From: Nitrospira sp. | GTDB taxonomy: Bacteria > Nitrospirota > Nitrospiria > Nitrospirales > Nitrospiraceae | DNA length: 64,000 bases | Reading direction: 5' to 3' | Assembly: GCA_030123565.1 (NCBI GenBank) | Contig: CP126122.1 | Span: forward strand, 682,001 to 746,000 | Shown: in pieces, positions 8,742 through 19,632 of the stretch | Position numbering within the stretch: the first letter of the stretch is position 1 | Layout: each line of letters opens with the position of its first letter | Translations under genes and position numbers: made by a program | Notes under the pieces: model-generated | Database searches by the model: none | What the model saw: only the letters and a program-made list of their open reading frames with translations | What the model was told of the DNA's origin: nothing

Positions 8742-9701
8742 GTGGCCCTTTACCTACTTCGAAAGACAGTCGCAGGTCTGGTGCTCGGGGGGACGCAGCA
8801 CGAGAACGTGAAGAAGTCCGATCTTGGGTCGGAGCGGAGGAACCAGAAGCTGACGGTGTGGCTGGTGGTGGCAGGCTTTCTTGCCCCGATCCCCTCCACT
8901 GCGGCCCCGCACCAGTTCTCGTCTCGGACCGTCCTCCCTTTTCTGGTGGATAGTTTCCCCGCAGCACAACTGCCGGCTGAACATTCTGCTGTGTTGGCCG
9001 CCGGGTTTGGGTTTCAGGCGGCCGGATCGTCGATGATTACGATTCGTACCTATGATGCGCCAACGGGAGCCATTTTGTCGGAGGATTCATTCGATGTGAA
9101 TATCAAGGAAGAGGGCGCCGCCGAGCATGATGGGAATAAGGGACGAATTTTCGCCGGAGGAATCGGAACCGATGCGAAGGGGAAGTCGGCATTCATGCTG
9201 AGGGTGTATGACGCGGAAACCGGGCGGTTTCTCTGGGAAGGGCAATTGAATTTGCTGAAGGGAGGGGAAGGAGGGATGGCGAAGACCAGCGCCATGATCA
9301 TTCCTCGCAACCCCTCGATGGCTCGAATCTCAAACTCCTCACCGAAAGATCTCCAAACCCTGTTCTCCGTGCGTGCCGTCAATCCCGTCACCGGTGGATT
9401 GGTCTGGCAGGATCAATTTGCTCCCGGCATTCGGAAGCGAGCGGGGGTGGAAGGGGTGTTGTTCGATGCTCCGAGCGTGAGACGGGTCGGCGACCCCATC
9501 GGGCATGTCTTCGATTTGGTCGTGCGGACCTACGATCGCGCGTCAGGAACGTTGCTGTGGGAAGATTCATTCGAGCAACTCGATCGGATTGAAGATCAGC
9601 CGAACGAGTCGAGCGACAACGATGCCCATCCCCAGGCGATTCCCCTGTGGAATAGTAATGGAGCGGAGAGAGTGTCCCTGTATGGGACGGCGCTGCGATA
9701 G
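8742..9701 (+). CDS. Exported hypothetical protein with PQQ-like/beta repeats
   Basis: The protein has up to 319 residues. A typical Sec signal peptide (KLTVWLVVAGFLAPIPSTAA) lies about 36-55 residues from the GTG at 8742, so the real start may be the in-frame GTG at 8808 (MKKSDLG...). The start at 8742 has a better ribosome-binding site (GGGAGG). The mature part contains four related units, for example TYDAPTGAILSEDSFD, VYDAETGRFLWEGQL and TYDRASGTLLWEDSFE. They resemble single blades of PQQ-type beta-propellers, but there are too few for a full propeller. Likely periplasmic or outer-membrane associated; function unknown. Confidence 0.65.
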   Translation: MALYLLRKTVAGLVLGGTQHENVKKSDLGSERRNQKLTVWLVVAGFLAPIPSTAAPHQFSSRTVLPFLVDSFPAAQLPAEHSAVLAAGFGFQAAGSSMITIRTYDAPTGAILSEDSFDVNIKEEGAAEHDGNKGRIFAGGIGTDAKGKSAFMLRVYDAETGRFLWEGQLNLLKGGEGGMAKTSAMIIPRNPSMARISNSSPKDLQTLFSVRAVNPVTGGLVWQDQFAPGIRKRAGVEGVLFDAPSVRRVGDPIGHVFDLVVRTYDRASGTLLWEDSFEQLDRIEDQPNESSDNDAHPQAIPLWNSNGAERVSLYGTALR

Positions 9702-9704
9702 CGG

Positions 9705-11147
9705 TTAGGATTTCGGCTGGGCCAATGTGGCGCCGAGGCTGTCGGCCCATTGTTGCTGGAAGTGATCGTAGGACAGCAAGAGCCGGTCTTGCATGGCCGC
9801 GGCGATAGTTTGGCGGGCCTTCAGGTGGACGAGCACTTCATGGACCTTGTGCATGCCGAATCGTTCAATCAGATAATGCGTGGCGGTCGTCGCTTCCATG
9901 TAGGCGAGGCCAACCTTCTCGGCCGATAGGTTCTCCCAGCTCCCCTCCAGCGCCGTCAATGGAATCAGGTTGTGGTCCCCCCGCAGCACGCCTTTCAGTT
10001 CCTGCCAGGGATCTCCAGCCAGTTGCATGGCCAACCCTTCGTTGAGCCAGGTGGGAATCGCTCCGCCGGTTGTCCCCAATTCCTCGTGGACCAGGGCATG
10101 GACGAACTCGTGCCGAAGTACGCGGGTCAACCAGGCTCGGTCTGTTGCAGCTCCCTGCGTGGGGATTTGGATGCGTCCGAGGACCGGGTCGAACAGGCCG
10201 TCGGCCCAATTGGGACTCCCCGTGGCGCTTTGGAACTGATTTTTCGTGTGGAGGACGACAATGATCGGTTTTGAGGGGAAAAAATTGAACTTCTGGCCGA
10301 CCTCTCGATAGGCCTCTTCGAGAATATCGAGGACCGTGGTCCAGGTCGTGGGATCGTCGCTGCCGTCATACTTGACCGTGAAGTGGATGCTGTTGCGAGC
10401 TGAAAGTTTCTCTTCGACCTTCTCGGCGCGCTGCACCTTCGTAGTGACCACCTTCAAGTAGGATAGAAGGCCGGGGTCTTTCTTGATGCGTTCCTTTGCC
10501 TGGATTAGATGTTTGCCGGCTTCTGTGAGTTGATCCCGCTCTTGGAGCAGATCCGCGAGGGCCACATGCGGAAAGGGCTCGTCCGGGACCAGGGTCATGA
10601 CTTTCCTGAGGAATTCTTCGGTGAGCGCCGGGTCCCGGAGGCCCCAATAGGCATTAGCCAGGTTGAGGTGGGCCACCGGGTTTTGAGGGTCGAGGGAAAC
10701 GGCTTTCTTAAAGGCCTTCATCGAAACTTCGGTTCCACCGGTTTTTTCCTGAAGGATGCCGAGGTTGTTCCACAGAATGGCGACATGTCGCTTGGTGGCC
10801 GATTCCGTCAAAAGCGACGACGGAAGTTCTTCCAGCTTCGTCTGCGCCAGGGTGACGTTGTGTTTCTCCAACTCTTCATGAATGGCACTGAGCAATTCGG
10901 AATGTCTCGGGACCGGAATGCTGACGGGATCGATCGTACGAGGCCGCTTCGTCTCAGCCGCGACCGGTTCCTGAGGCGGCGCGACGGGAGCAGAGGAGGC
11001 AGGGGGCGTGGCTTCGACGATGACCGGCGGGGCGGGAGACTGCGGCTCGTGGAAATAGCGGGGCTTCAGCCAGGTTTGATAAAAAATGAAGAGGCCGATC
11101 AGGACGGCAAGCGGTCCCAGAATGTGTTTGATGTTGCGTCGATACAT
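9705..11147 (-). CDS. Membrane-anchored TPR protein with gluzincin peptidase (peptidase MA-like) domain
   Basis: This encodes 480 residues from ATG 11147, which has AGGGAG eight bases upstream. An N-terminal transmembrane segment (about residues 8-25) and a Pro/Ala-rich linker are followed by TPR units around residues 120-225 and a C-terminal metallopeptidase domain. The zinc site is H346-E347-F-V-H350 with the third ligand in the W-L-N-E370-G motif, the standard gluzincin arrangement of PF13485. It is therefore predicted to be an active periplasmic zinc protease tethered to the inner membrane. It is divergent from recG, with 165 bases between them. The substrate is unknown. Confidence 0.85.
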   Translation of the reverse strand: MYRRNIKHILGPLAVLIGLFIFYQTWLKPRYFHEPQSPAPPVIVEATPPASSAPVAPPQEPVAAETKRPRTIDPVSIPVPRHSELLSAIHEELEKHNVTLAQTKLEELPSSLLTESATKRHVAILWNNLGILQEKTGGTEVSMKAFKKAVSLDPQNPVAHLNLANAYWGLRDPALTEEFLRKVMTLVPDEPFPHVALADLLQERDQLTEAGKHLIQAKERIKKDPGLLSYLKVVTTKVQRAEKVEEKLSARNSIHFTVKYDGSDDPTTWTTVLDILEEAYREVGQKFNFFPSKPIIVVLHTKNQFQSATGSPNWADGLFDPVLGRIQIPTQGAATDRAWLTRVLRHEFVHALVHEELGTTGGAIPTWLNEGLAMQLAGDPWQELKGVLRGDHNLIPLTALEGSWENLSAEKVGLAYMEATTATHYLIERFGMHKVHEVLVHLKARQTIAAAMQDRLLLSYDHFQQQWADSLGATLAQPKS

Positions 11148-11311
11148 GGGGCTCCCTCTGCATACCCTACGCAGAATCACTCTAACACCGAGTCGGGGGG
11201 GCACCAAGGAAAGTCACAAAACCAACGGCAACTCGGCCCTCCGGCCAGCCGTTTCGATAGCGGTGCCATCGTTGAGCAGCAGGCAGGGCTGTGGTACGAT
11301 CCCGCCTCAGG

Positions 11312-13852
<2,541 letters not shown>

Positions 13853-13889
13853 CAGCGCGGACGCTGTCGGTTCGGTGGAGGGCTGACAC

Positions 13890-14216
13890 ATGGGACTGTT
13901 GCAGCGATTGAGTCATGATTTACGCGCCGGCTGGGTGACCTTACGGCACGGCACGGCCAAGGCCGCCACGCGCGCCTTGGAAGAAGGCGAGTTGCTACGG
14001 TACCGACTGGAGTTGCGCAAGGTCGATCAGCAGTTGGATGATCTGCATAGCGATATCGGCGAGCGAACGATCGAGTTGCATGATCGCGGCGAAACGGCCG
14101 AGCGGATCCTGCTGGACTCCGACATCACCCGCATGCTGCAACAGGTGCGGACGCTCCAAGACGAACGGACCAAGCTGCTCCTGGAGATGAACGACATCAC
14201 GGTCGAGGGAGAATGA
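13890..14216 (+). CDS. Small coiled-coil protein
   Basis: This 108-residue protein consists of an amphipathic N-terminus followed by a long charged heptad stretch (residues 30-100, e.g. LLRYRLELRKVDQQLDDLH), predicted to be a coiled coil. It has no membrane segment or cysteine. It lies 38 bases after recG and 11 bases before the Ppx/GppA gene on the same strand, so it is probably part of that operon. The function is unknown; it may be structural or regulatory. Confidence 0.65.
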   Translation: MGLLQRLSHDLRAGWVTLRHGTAKAATRALEEGELLRYRLELRKVDQQLDDLHSDIGERTIELHDRGETAERILLDSDITRMLQQVRTLQDERTKLLLEMNDITVEGE

Positions 14217-14226
14217 GGGGCAGATT

Positions 14227-15180
14227 ATGACCGTCCTGCCGACGGCATCTCCACGTATCCTTGCCGGCATTGATATCGGCACCTTGACCTGCCGCCTGCT
14301 CATTGCCGAATTCACCCCCTCCGGGGGATTACGAGAATTGCGGTCCGATCGGCGCATCCTTCGTTTGGGCCAGGGAGTCGATCGGGATCGCGTGCTGTGT
14401 GCCGATGCCATGGCACGGGTCGTTGCAACCCTTAAGGAATGGCGTCAGGTGATCGATGGATATCAGGTTGAGGCTGCAACGGCGGTGGCGACCAGCGCAG
14501 TGCGTGATGCCAGAAACCGGGAGGAATTCTTGAGCCTGGTGAAGCGTGAAGCAGGGTTCCAGATCGAGATTATCTCCGGGGACGAAGAAGCGCGCCGGAC
14601 CATGCTCGGAATCCGTTCCGGCCTCCCTCTCGAGGTGACCGACATGCTGGCACTGGACATCGGCGGCGGGAGCACGGAATTTATTCTGGACCGACCTGGC
14701 AGGCCGACGACGGCACGATCGATCGACATCGGTGTCGTGCGGCTCAGCGAACGGTTGTTGCATCACGATCCGCCGACAGACGAAGAAGTCCAGCAGGCGC
14801 GTGAATGGGTACGGAACGAGGCGACAGCGGCTGTCGAGAACATGCGGCTGCCGACCGAATTCACGTTTATCGGCACCGCCGGAACGATCACATCGCTGGC
14901 GGCGATGGCTCAGCAGTTACCGGCCTATGAACCGGCGAGGATTCACAACTACCTCTTAAAGTTGGAGACGATCACGCAGTTGGAGCAGCAGCTGCTCAGC
15001 AGATCGAAGGCTCAACGAGAAGGCCTGCTTGGCCTCGAACGGGGTCGAGAAGAAGTCATCGCCGCCGGCGCGATCATTCTGCGAATCGTGATGGAAACAT
15101 TGAGGTTGTCCGAATGTTTGGTCAGCGATTTGGGGCTACGCGAAGGAGTACTGATCGATCTGGCGACGCGGGTACGGTGA
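14227..15180 (+). CDS. ppx: Ppx/GppA-family exopolyphosphatase
   Basis: This 317-residue actin-fold phosphatase has the phosphate-1 motif AGIDIGTLTCRLLIAE at residues 13-28 and the phosphate-2 motif LALDIGGGSTEF at about residues 140-151. The catalytic Glu region lies in AVATSAVRDARNREEFL. Members hydrolyse polyphosphate or pppGpp. At 317 residues it is the short two-domain form without the C-terminal HD-like domain of E. coli Ppx/GppA (about 500 residues), so which substrate it uses cannot be decided. It follows the coiled-coil gene closely. The ATG at 14227 is the first in-frame start after an AGGGG-type ribosome-binding site. Confidence 0.9.
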   Translation: MTVLPTASPRILAGIDIGTLTCRLLIAEFTPSGGLRELRSDRRILRLGQGVDRDRVLCADAMARVVATLKEWRQVIDGYQVEAATAVATSAVRDARNREEFLSLVKREAGFQIEIISGDEEARRTMLGIRSGLPLEVTDMLALDIGGGSTEFILDRPGRPTTARSIDIGVVRLSERLLHHDPPTDEEVQQAREWVRNEATAAVENMRLPTEFTFIGTAGTITSLAAMAQQLPAYEPARIHNYLLKLETITQLEQQLLSRSKAQREGLLGLERGREEVIAAGAIILRIVMETLRLSECLVSDLGLREGVLIDLATRVR

Positions 15181-15470
15181 GTGCGAGGAATGTGTGATTG
15201 CAAGGCCTGACACCATCTTGTCCTAGAAGCTTGATTTAAATCACCTTAACGACATGTTGCTGCTGTTGCAGGCAACGAGCAATCGAATTTTCGTGACGAA
15301 CGAAAAACTGTTCCTAAGATATTCAACCATGGATCCTCAGGCAACGTGGGCTATTTCACTGGCGGAATTATTGGGATCTCAACGGGCTGCAGAATAGACT
15401 AGCTTGCCTAAACGGTAAGAATTTCATAATTTGACGCCCGGATTCCATCGACGAGAAGGGATTGAGAAGC

Positions 15471-16184
15471 ATGACTTGGTGGTATTCGATGGATAGGAGC
15501 CTATTTATAACCTATAACACCGAGGCCATTAAGAAGTGCCCAAAGCTGCATTTAGGAGGAACATCACCAGCATATAACCTGGCTTCAGCCAAGGTTGGTT
15601 TCCCATTCACAATGACACTACACGATTATGCAGCATTTCTTGCCATCAGTCAGACATACCTTGAGAGCCGAAGTATGGGCGGCCCGATTCACTGTTATCA
15701 TCTTGGCATTACCGTCCTGATGTGGCACTCTACGATATGGGATTATATTGGCCAATTCGTGAATGCCCTGTGTGGACATCCCTTTAAGGAGTCCGAAGTA
15801 ACATTCTCGCAGATTACAGCATCCGATACTTTCAAGACGCTTCCTCTGCACCACATTGATCCGATCCGAGAGTCAACTCTGAGACATTTCGTAAGAAAAC
15901 TTCGAGCGACCTGGAGACAGAGCTATACCTCGTTGCAAATGAGACATTTTGCAGCGCATCGATTTCATTTTGCCAATACATTTGCCCACGAGCTCGATAG
16001 TTTAATTGCTCCTAATCAAAAGCATTCGCACGCGAATCGTACTGTCGGACTTCGGAATAAAATACAGCAGTCTTTTGATGCTCTGATCAAAGCCCAACAA
16101 CAAATCGTTTCCTTTCTGGAAATGGAAGAGGTGAAACAATGGACTCCCAGTTGGCTTAAGGTGATTCCAAGTTCTGAGATTTGA
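15471..16184 (+). CDS. Hypothetical protein, AT-richer than its surroundings
   Basis: This encodes 237 residues from ATG 15471, preceded by GAGAAGGGA. The base composition and codon choice (ATA, AAT, TTA, AGA) are visibly less GC-rich than in neighbouring genes, suggesting horizontal acquisition. The protein is soluble and rich in His and aromatic residues (HSTIWDYIGQFVNALCGHP, RHFAAHRFHFANTFAHELD), with a helical pattern. I do not recognise the family. It is bounded downstream by a large interspersed repeat and a TA-like module, typical of an accessory island. The 290 bases before it show no gene. Confidence 0.55.
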   Translation: MTWWYSMDRSLFITYNTEAIKKCPKLHLGGTSPAYNLASAKVGFPFTMTLHDYAAFLAISQTYLESRSMGGPIHCYHLGITVLMWHSTIWDYIGQFVNALCGHPFKESEVTFSQITASDTFKTLPLHHIDPIRESTLRHFVRKLRATWRQSYTSLQMRHFAAHRFHFANTFAHELDSLIAPNQKHSHANRTVGLRNKIQQSFDALIKAQQQIVSFLEMEEVKQWTPSWLKVIPSSEI

Positions 16185-16359
16185 TTCACGGATGGTCGCA
16201 GATGGTCAGGATCAGCTGTGTGATTCGCACACATCGTTTCAATTGCAATAGGGCAATCATTCAGCATTCGAACGGGCATTCAGGGTCAGGTCTTGTAATC
16301 ATATATCTTGTTTTACGATCGAACGATTCCTTTCCGTGCTCTCCCCGTTACTCTCTAAG

Positions 16360-16691
16360 CAGGGTGACCAGATTGCCCTTTACTGCGCGCGTCCAACGAG
16401 GCCACTTCAGACTTTATCCGGCTTTACACCTTCTTGCTGAGGGAGCTGCCAGACTGTCCTTCCCTGCGCGCATGGGACGAGCACGGTTTCATCGTGCGCG
16501 TTCTGCGAGGTCCACGGCGCGAAGCATAATGAGCGCCATGTTTGTGGACGCCGGCGAGACGGTGAGCCGGCAGTGTCTTCGAAGGATAGCCTGACCGCTT
16601 CCCCATTCTCCTTCCGAGGCCACGCCTTGCGCGAGCACGAGGGCTGTCTGGTCGCCTTGTGTTTTTTCTGCCGCTGTGAATCCCCATTGGG
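16360..16691. repeat. Composite interspersed palindromic repeat (copy A)
   Basis: These roughly 330 bases within a 595-base gene-free gap contain two nested copies of a repeat also seen at 17898-18084, 32843-32962 and 54830-55021. The left arm CAGGGTGACCAGATTGCCC is at 16360-16378, and a second left arm GCCAGACTGTCCTTCCCTG starts at 16449. The opposing arm GGGCTGTCTGGTCGCC lies at 16641-16656. The core GTGCGCGTTCTGCGAG is at 16494-16509. Bases 16507-16580 also match 29470-29545 in the CTAG-type repeat region. The whole can form large hairpins and ends close to a toxin-like gene pair. Confidence 0.6.
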
Positions 16692-16779
16692 ATACTCGTT
16701 GCGGGTTGCCCCGCACCTAGGGGTCTTGTACACTCTGCTCAATAGCTTCAGTTACCGTTCAGGGCAAGAGAGCACTGTC

Positions 16780-16974
16780 ATGCAGCGACAAGGTCACGAT
16801 GAAGATCGGATTACCGACAATCTGCGGTGTGCTATTGAGCTGACCGAGCTGGGATTGGCCTTGCGTCAAGCAGTGTTGTTGCAGCAAGGCTGCTCCGACG
16901 CTGAGGCCATGGCGCAAGTGATGCGCGACATCCGGCGCGGGAAAGAGCAGGCATGGCAGCAGAGTCCTTCCTAG
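16780..16974 (+). CDS. Putative antitoxin partner of the nucleotidyltransferase gene
   Basis: This 64-residue helical, charged protein from ATG 16780 contains LTELGLALRQAVLLQQ and MAQVMRDIRRGKEQAW. It overlaps the following nucleotidyltransferase gene by 22 bases in another frame, the usual arrangement for a small cognate antitoxin or regulator translated just before its partner. I do not recognise the family, so the antitoxin role is an inference from size, overlap and context. It starts about 90 bases after repeat copy A. Confidence 0.5.
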   Translation: MQRQGHDEDRITDNLRCAIELTELGLALRQAVLLQQGCSDAEAMAQVMRDIRRGKEQAWQQSPS

Positions 16975-17486
16975 TCCAGGCGCTCTCCATTCTCATCGCA
17001 GATTTCAACCGACGTAGGATCGAGTACGCGCTCGCCGGCGGGTGGGCCTTCAGTGCGCTCGTTGAGCCCAGGGCAACAACAGACATTGATCTGCTTATGT
17101 TGGTTGAGCAGCCTTCCCGTGAAGGCATCCAGTCGATGCTCTCTGCTCTCTTTGATTCGACAGTCGTCCATCCTGCTCCGATGGTGTTTCGCGGAATCTC
17201 GATCTGGCGAAGCGTCGGGGTTCGTCACAACCAGGAAGTAGTCGTCGATCTCCTCTTGGCGGACTCGGACTATCTCCGGACGGCGCTCGCTAGACGGCGA
17301 ATGGTGCGGTTCGATACCTTGCAAATGCCGATTCTGACGATCGAGGATTTGATTCTGCTTAAAACCCTGGCTGGTCGTCTTCAAGATCAGGCCGATCTCG
17401 AAAAGATCCACGCCCGCCGAGACGAACTCCATGTGGATTGGGACTATGTCGAAGGGTGGAAGACCAAACTCGGTCTTCATGGATAA
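16953..17486 (+). CDS. Nucleotidyltransferase (AbiEii/MNT-like toxin candidate)
   Basis: This 177-residue protein has the minimal nucleotidyltransferase signature: GGWAFSALVEPRATTDIDLLM, in which G-G and D-x-D (DID) form the nucleotide and metal site, and a third acidic residue in VVDLLL. IEDLILLKTLAGR with a following D-x-x-D helix is typical of AbiEii-type and DUF6036-like proteins. These act as toxins of type IV/AbiE-like or MNT systems by transferring nucleotides to tRNA or protein, but some relatives are only resistance-type transferases. It overlaps the small upstream gene by 22 bases. It ends just before one copy of a 29-base direct repeat. Confidence 0.7.
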   Translation: MAAESFLVQALSILIADFNRRRIEYALAGGWAFSALVEPRATTDIDLLMLVEQPSREGIQSMLSALFDSTVVHPAPMVFRGISIWRSVGVRHNQEVVVDLLLADSDYLRTALARRRMVRFDTLQMPILTIEDLILLKTLAGRLQDQADLEKIHARRDELHVDWDYVEGWKTKLGLHG

Positions 17487-17492
17487 CGGTTC

Positions 17493-17521
17493 TCTTACCG
17501 CTGCGAATACCAGCGGAAGCC
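17493..17521. repeat. 29-base direct repeat, left copy
   Basis: The 29 bases beginning TCTTACCGCTGCGAAT and ending GCGGAAGCC recur exactly at 18056-18084. The pair brackets higA and inverted-repeat copy B. A related, degenerate form occurs at 16666-16690 at the end of copy A, so the sequence is probably the tail of the repeat family. This copy also lies directly upstream of the higA ribosome-binding site. Confidence 0.7.
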
Positions 17522-17535
17522 CTTGAGGAGCAACC

Positions 17536-17838
17536 ATGCGTAAGGCTCAGCTGGCACCAATCCATCCCGGTCTCTATCTGAAGGAGCTTTTGGACGAGTT
17601 GGGACTATCCCAATATCGGTTGGCTCATGATATCGGCGTACCTGTTATGCGCATCAGTCACGTCGTGCGTGGCACGCGGCCTCTCACCGCAGAACTTGCG
17701 TTACGGCTGGGCCGCTATTTTGGGCAGAGCCCGCGGTACTGGATTAACCTGCAAAGCCGCTACGATCTCGACATGGCCGAGGATGCCATCGGACGACAGG
17801 TGGCCCGAGAGGTGCGTAAATGTAAAGCAGTGGCGTGA
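17536..17838 (+). CDS. higA: HigA-family antitoxin (XRE-type HTH), without HigB
   Basis: This 100-residue HTH protein is a close match to the HigA subfamily. PIHPGLYLKELLDELGLSQ is the typical opening, followed by the helix-turn-helix (YRLAHDIGVPVMRISHVVRG) and LRLGRYFGQSPRYWINLQ. The ATG at 17536 has TTGAGGAG upstream. HigA normally follows the RelE-fold toxin gene higB and represses the operon. Here the upstream gene is a nucleotidyltransferase and no RelE-like ORF is visible on either side, so it is a solitary antitoxin, a partner of another toxin, or the remnant of a broken module. It lies inside a segment bracketed by 29-base direct repeats. Confidence 0.9.
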   Translation: MRKAQLAPIHPGLYLKELLDELGLSQYRLAHDIGVPVMRISHVVRGTRPLTAELALRLGRYFGQSPRYWINLQSRYDLDMAEDAIGRQVAREVRKCKAVA

Positions 17839-17897
17839 CTGGCCTTCACCGATCTGCCCGCATCGAATAAGCGATTCCTCTTGCGCTCCTCTCTAAG

Positions 17898-18048
17898 CAG
17901 GGTGACCAGATTGCCCTTCCCTGCGCGCATGGGACGAGCCCAGTTTCATCGTGCGCGTTCTGCGAGCAAGAAGGACAGTCTGGCTACTCCCTCGTATCCT
18001 TCCGAGGCCGCGCGTTGCGCGAACACAAAGGGCCGTCTGGTTGCCCTG
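17898..18048. repeat. Interspersed inverted repeat (copy B)
   Basis: The left arm CAGGGTGACCAGATTGCCC (17898-17916) pairs with the right arm ending at 18048, with 17 of 21 positions complementary by eye. The interior shares TGCGCGCATGGGACGAG, GTGCGCGTTCTGCGAG and TTCCGAGGCCGCGC with copy A. The element fills the space between higA and the convergent methyltransferase gene, and its tail reaches into the methyltransferase stop codon. It could act as a bidirectional terminator. Confidence 0.65.
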
Positions 18049-18055
18049 TGCCTCT

Positions 18056-18084
18056 TCTTACCGCTGCGAATACCAGCGGAAGCC
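18056..18084. repeat. 29-base direct repeat, right copy (encodes a gene's C-terminus)
   Basis: This is identical to 17493-17521. Read on the minus strand it supplies the last codons and the TAA stop of the PqqD-like/methyltransferase gene (protein end RWYSQR). This shows that the 3' end of that gene coincides with the repeat. Confidence 0.7.
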
Positions 18085-19551
18085 GCCTTTTTGTTCGGTG
18101 AAATTCGCTTGGGGAGCGCCGCCCGGCTTTTCCAGGAGCAGCACCTTGAAGTCGATGAGGCCGAACCAGGCAGGGTCGGCAATGTCGTGGTAGTGGCAGC
18201 CTTGCAGTTTTGGGAGCATATCGCCCAAGGTCTTGGTGAGTTCGCTTTCCGTGTAGGCTCGCACCGCAAAGTTCTTGCCGAGTCCCTGGCAGAAACGCTG
18301 AATCGTGTAGGCCGCTCCGGTGCAGAGGACCTTGGTGTCCGGCTTGATTTGTAAAAACTGCGGGAGCGAGAGGTACCGTTCCTGAAAGCCCAGCCAGCGC
18401 ACCGCATGGCGTAGGTGGCCGTACTGCACTTCATACTCCGTGTGGTGCGGCAGTTTCACTGCGGCAGGCCAGCCCTCTTCGATGCCGAACTCCGTGAGAA
18501 ACGCGCGGCCGCCCGGCTTGAGCACACGCCAGACTTCGGCGACGAATCGCATTGGCCCTAGGTTGAAGATCGCCTCTTCGGGCAAGTCCTTTTCCAGCGG
18601 CAGGCGGAGCCGCCTGATCCAATCCAGGGCCTCCTGATGTTGAGGCGTGTCTCCGCGGCCTTCCGTGAGTTCCTTGCGGGTCAGTTTGACCGGCGTCATG
18701 TCCGCCATGTTCTCATTGTCGATGATGAGGTCGACCGAATTGTCCTTGAAGGGGAGGTACTCGCCGTTGGCATGGGTACCGGAGCCGGTCCAGCCGCCGG
18801 CCTTGGCCCGTTTGGTCTGGAGCTGCAAGAAGGGGCGGGTGACATCCAGCGAAATGTACTGAATCCCCTGTTTCTCGAACGGCAGCAGTTCCTGCCCCAA
18901 TTCGCGGGCCACATAGCCGAGCCCGCCGCCGATCTCGACGATCACTTTTGGCTTGGGTTTGAACCAGCCAAGGCGTCGCAGTTGGCGCATGAGGAGGCGG
19001 CCATAGGTGGTGCCGCCCAGCGCCTCACAGGGTTCGCGGAAGAGGTGCGACACCGTCGTTTCAATCAGGTCGAAGTGGCCGTCCTCCAGGTCGCTTTCCT
19101 TCAACTCGTGGAGGTGAAAATCTTCGAGGTGTTCCTCACCTTCGAAATCCTGTTGTCCCGACCACCCTTCCCTGATCTGTTGCAGCAGCAGGTCCCATTT
19201 GGCCTTGTGCCTGTGGCCGCCAGGCGGTTCGGTGCCGAAATAACAGAGTGAGTAATTGGGAATCGACCAACGTTCCAGATGCCATGCTCCCGGTTGGCCG
19301 TCCGGTCCGCAGATTTTGTTGCCGTATTTTTCCAACAATGCGCCGACGGTAATGTGGCCGTTCATGGCGGCGAGCATCTCGATGCCGACTGCATTCAAGC
19401 GAACCAGCGGAAAGTCGTCGTCGAGCGGGACCAACCACCATTCGTCGAAGGCATGTTGATAGGCGACGAGGTCGGGAATGCGCCAAGCGAGCAGGGAGAG
19501 GGCCTCGCCGCTCAGGTTGAGGGGAGCTTGAATGGCTGCGGCAGCTTTCAT
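18058..19551 (-). CDS. PqqD-like domain fused to a SAM methyltransferase
   Basis: This 497-residue protein has two regions. Residues 20-85 (WWLVPLDDDFPLVRLNAVG, then MNGHITVGALLEKYG) have the strand-strand-helix pattern of PqqD-type peptide-binding domains (RiPP recognition elements). Residues 190-420 form a class I methyltransferase: VIVEIGGGLGYVAREL is the SAM-binding motif, YISLDVT follows, DNSVDLIIDNENM is motif II-like, and EVWRVLKPGGRAFLTEFG is the post-motif block. It may methylate a peptide or a carrier-bound substrate, but the substrate is unknown. The TAA stop and last few codons lie within a 29-base repeat. No peptide precursor is seen beside it. Confidence 0.7.
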   Translation of the reverse strand: MKAAAAIQAPLNLSGEALSLLAWRIPDLVAYQHAFDEWWLVPLDDDFPLVRLNAVGIEMLAAMNGHITVGALLEKYGNKICGPDGQPGAWHLERWSIPNYSLCYFGTEPPGGHRHKAKWDLLLQQIREGWSGQQDFEGEEHLEDFHLHELKESDLEDGHFDLIETTVSHLFREPCEALGGTTYGRLLMRQLRRLGWFKPKPKVIVEIGGGLGYVARELGQELLPFEKQGIQYISLDVTRPFLQLQTKRAKAGGWTGSGTHANGEYLPFKDNSVDLIIDNENMADMTPVKLTRKELTEGRGDTPQHQEALDWIRRLRLPLEKDLPEEAIFNLGPMRFVAEVWRVLKPGGRAFLTEFGIEEGWPAAVKLPHHTEYEVQYGHLRHAVRWLGFQERYLSLPQFLQIKPDTKVLCTGAAYTIQRFCQGLGKNFAVRAYTESELTKTLGDMLPKLQGCHYHDIADPAWFGLIDFKVLLLEKPGGAPQANFTEQKGGFRWYSQR

Positions 19552-19632
19552 CGCGTCAGACGGTTCTCGATGGAAGCCGCAGCCTACAATAGGGCGGCGC
19601 CGACCTGCAAGAACCTCGATGACGTCGATCGG

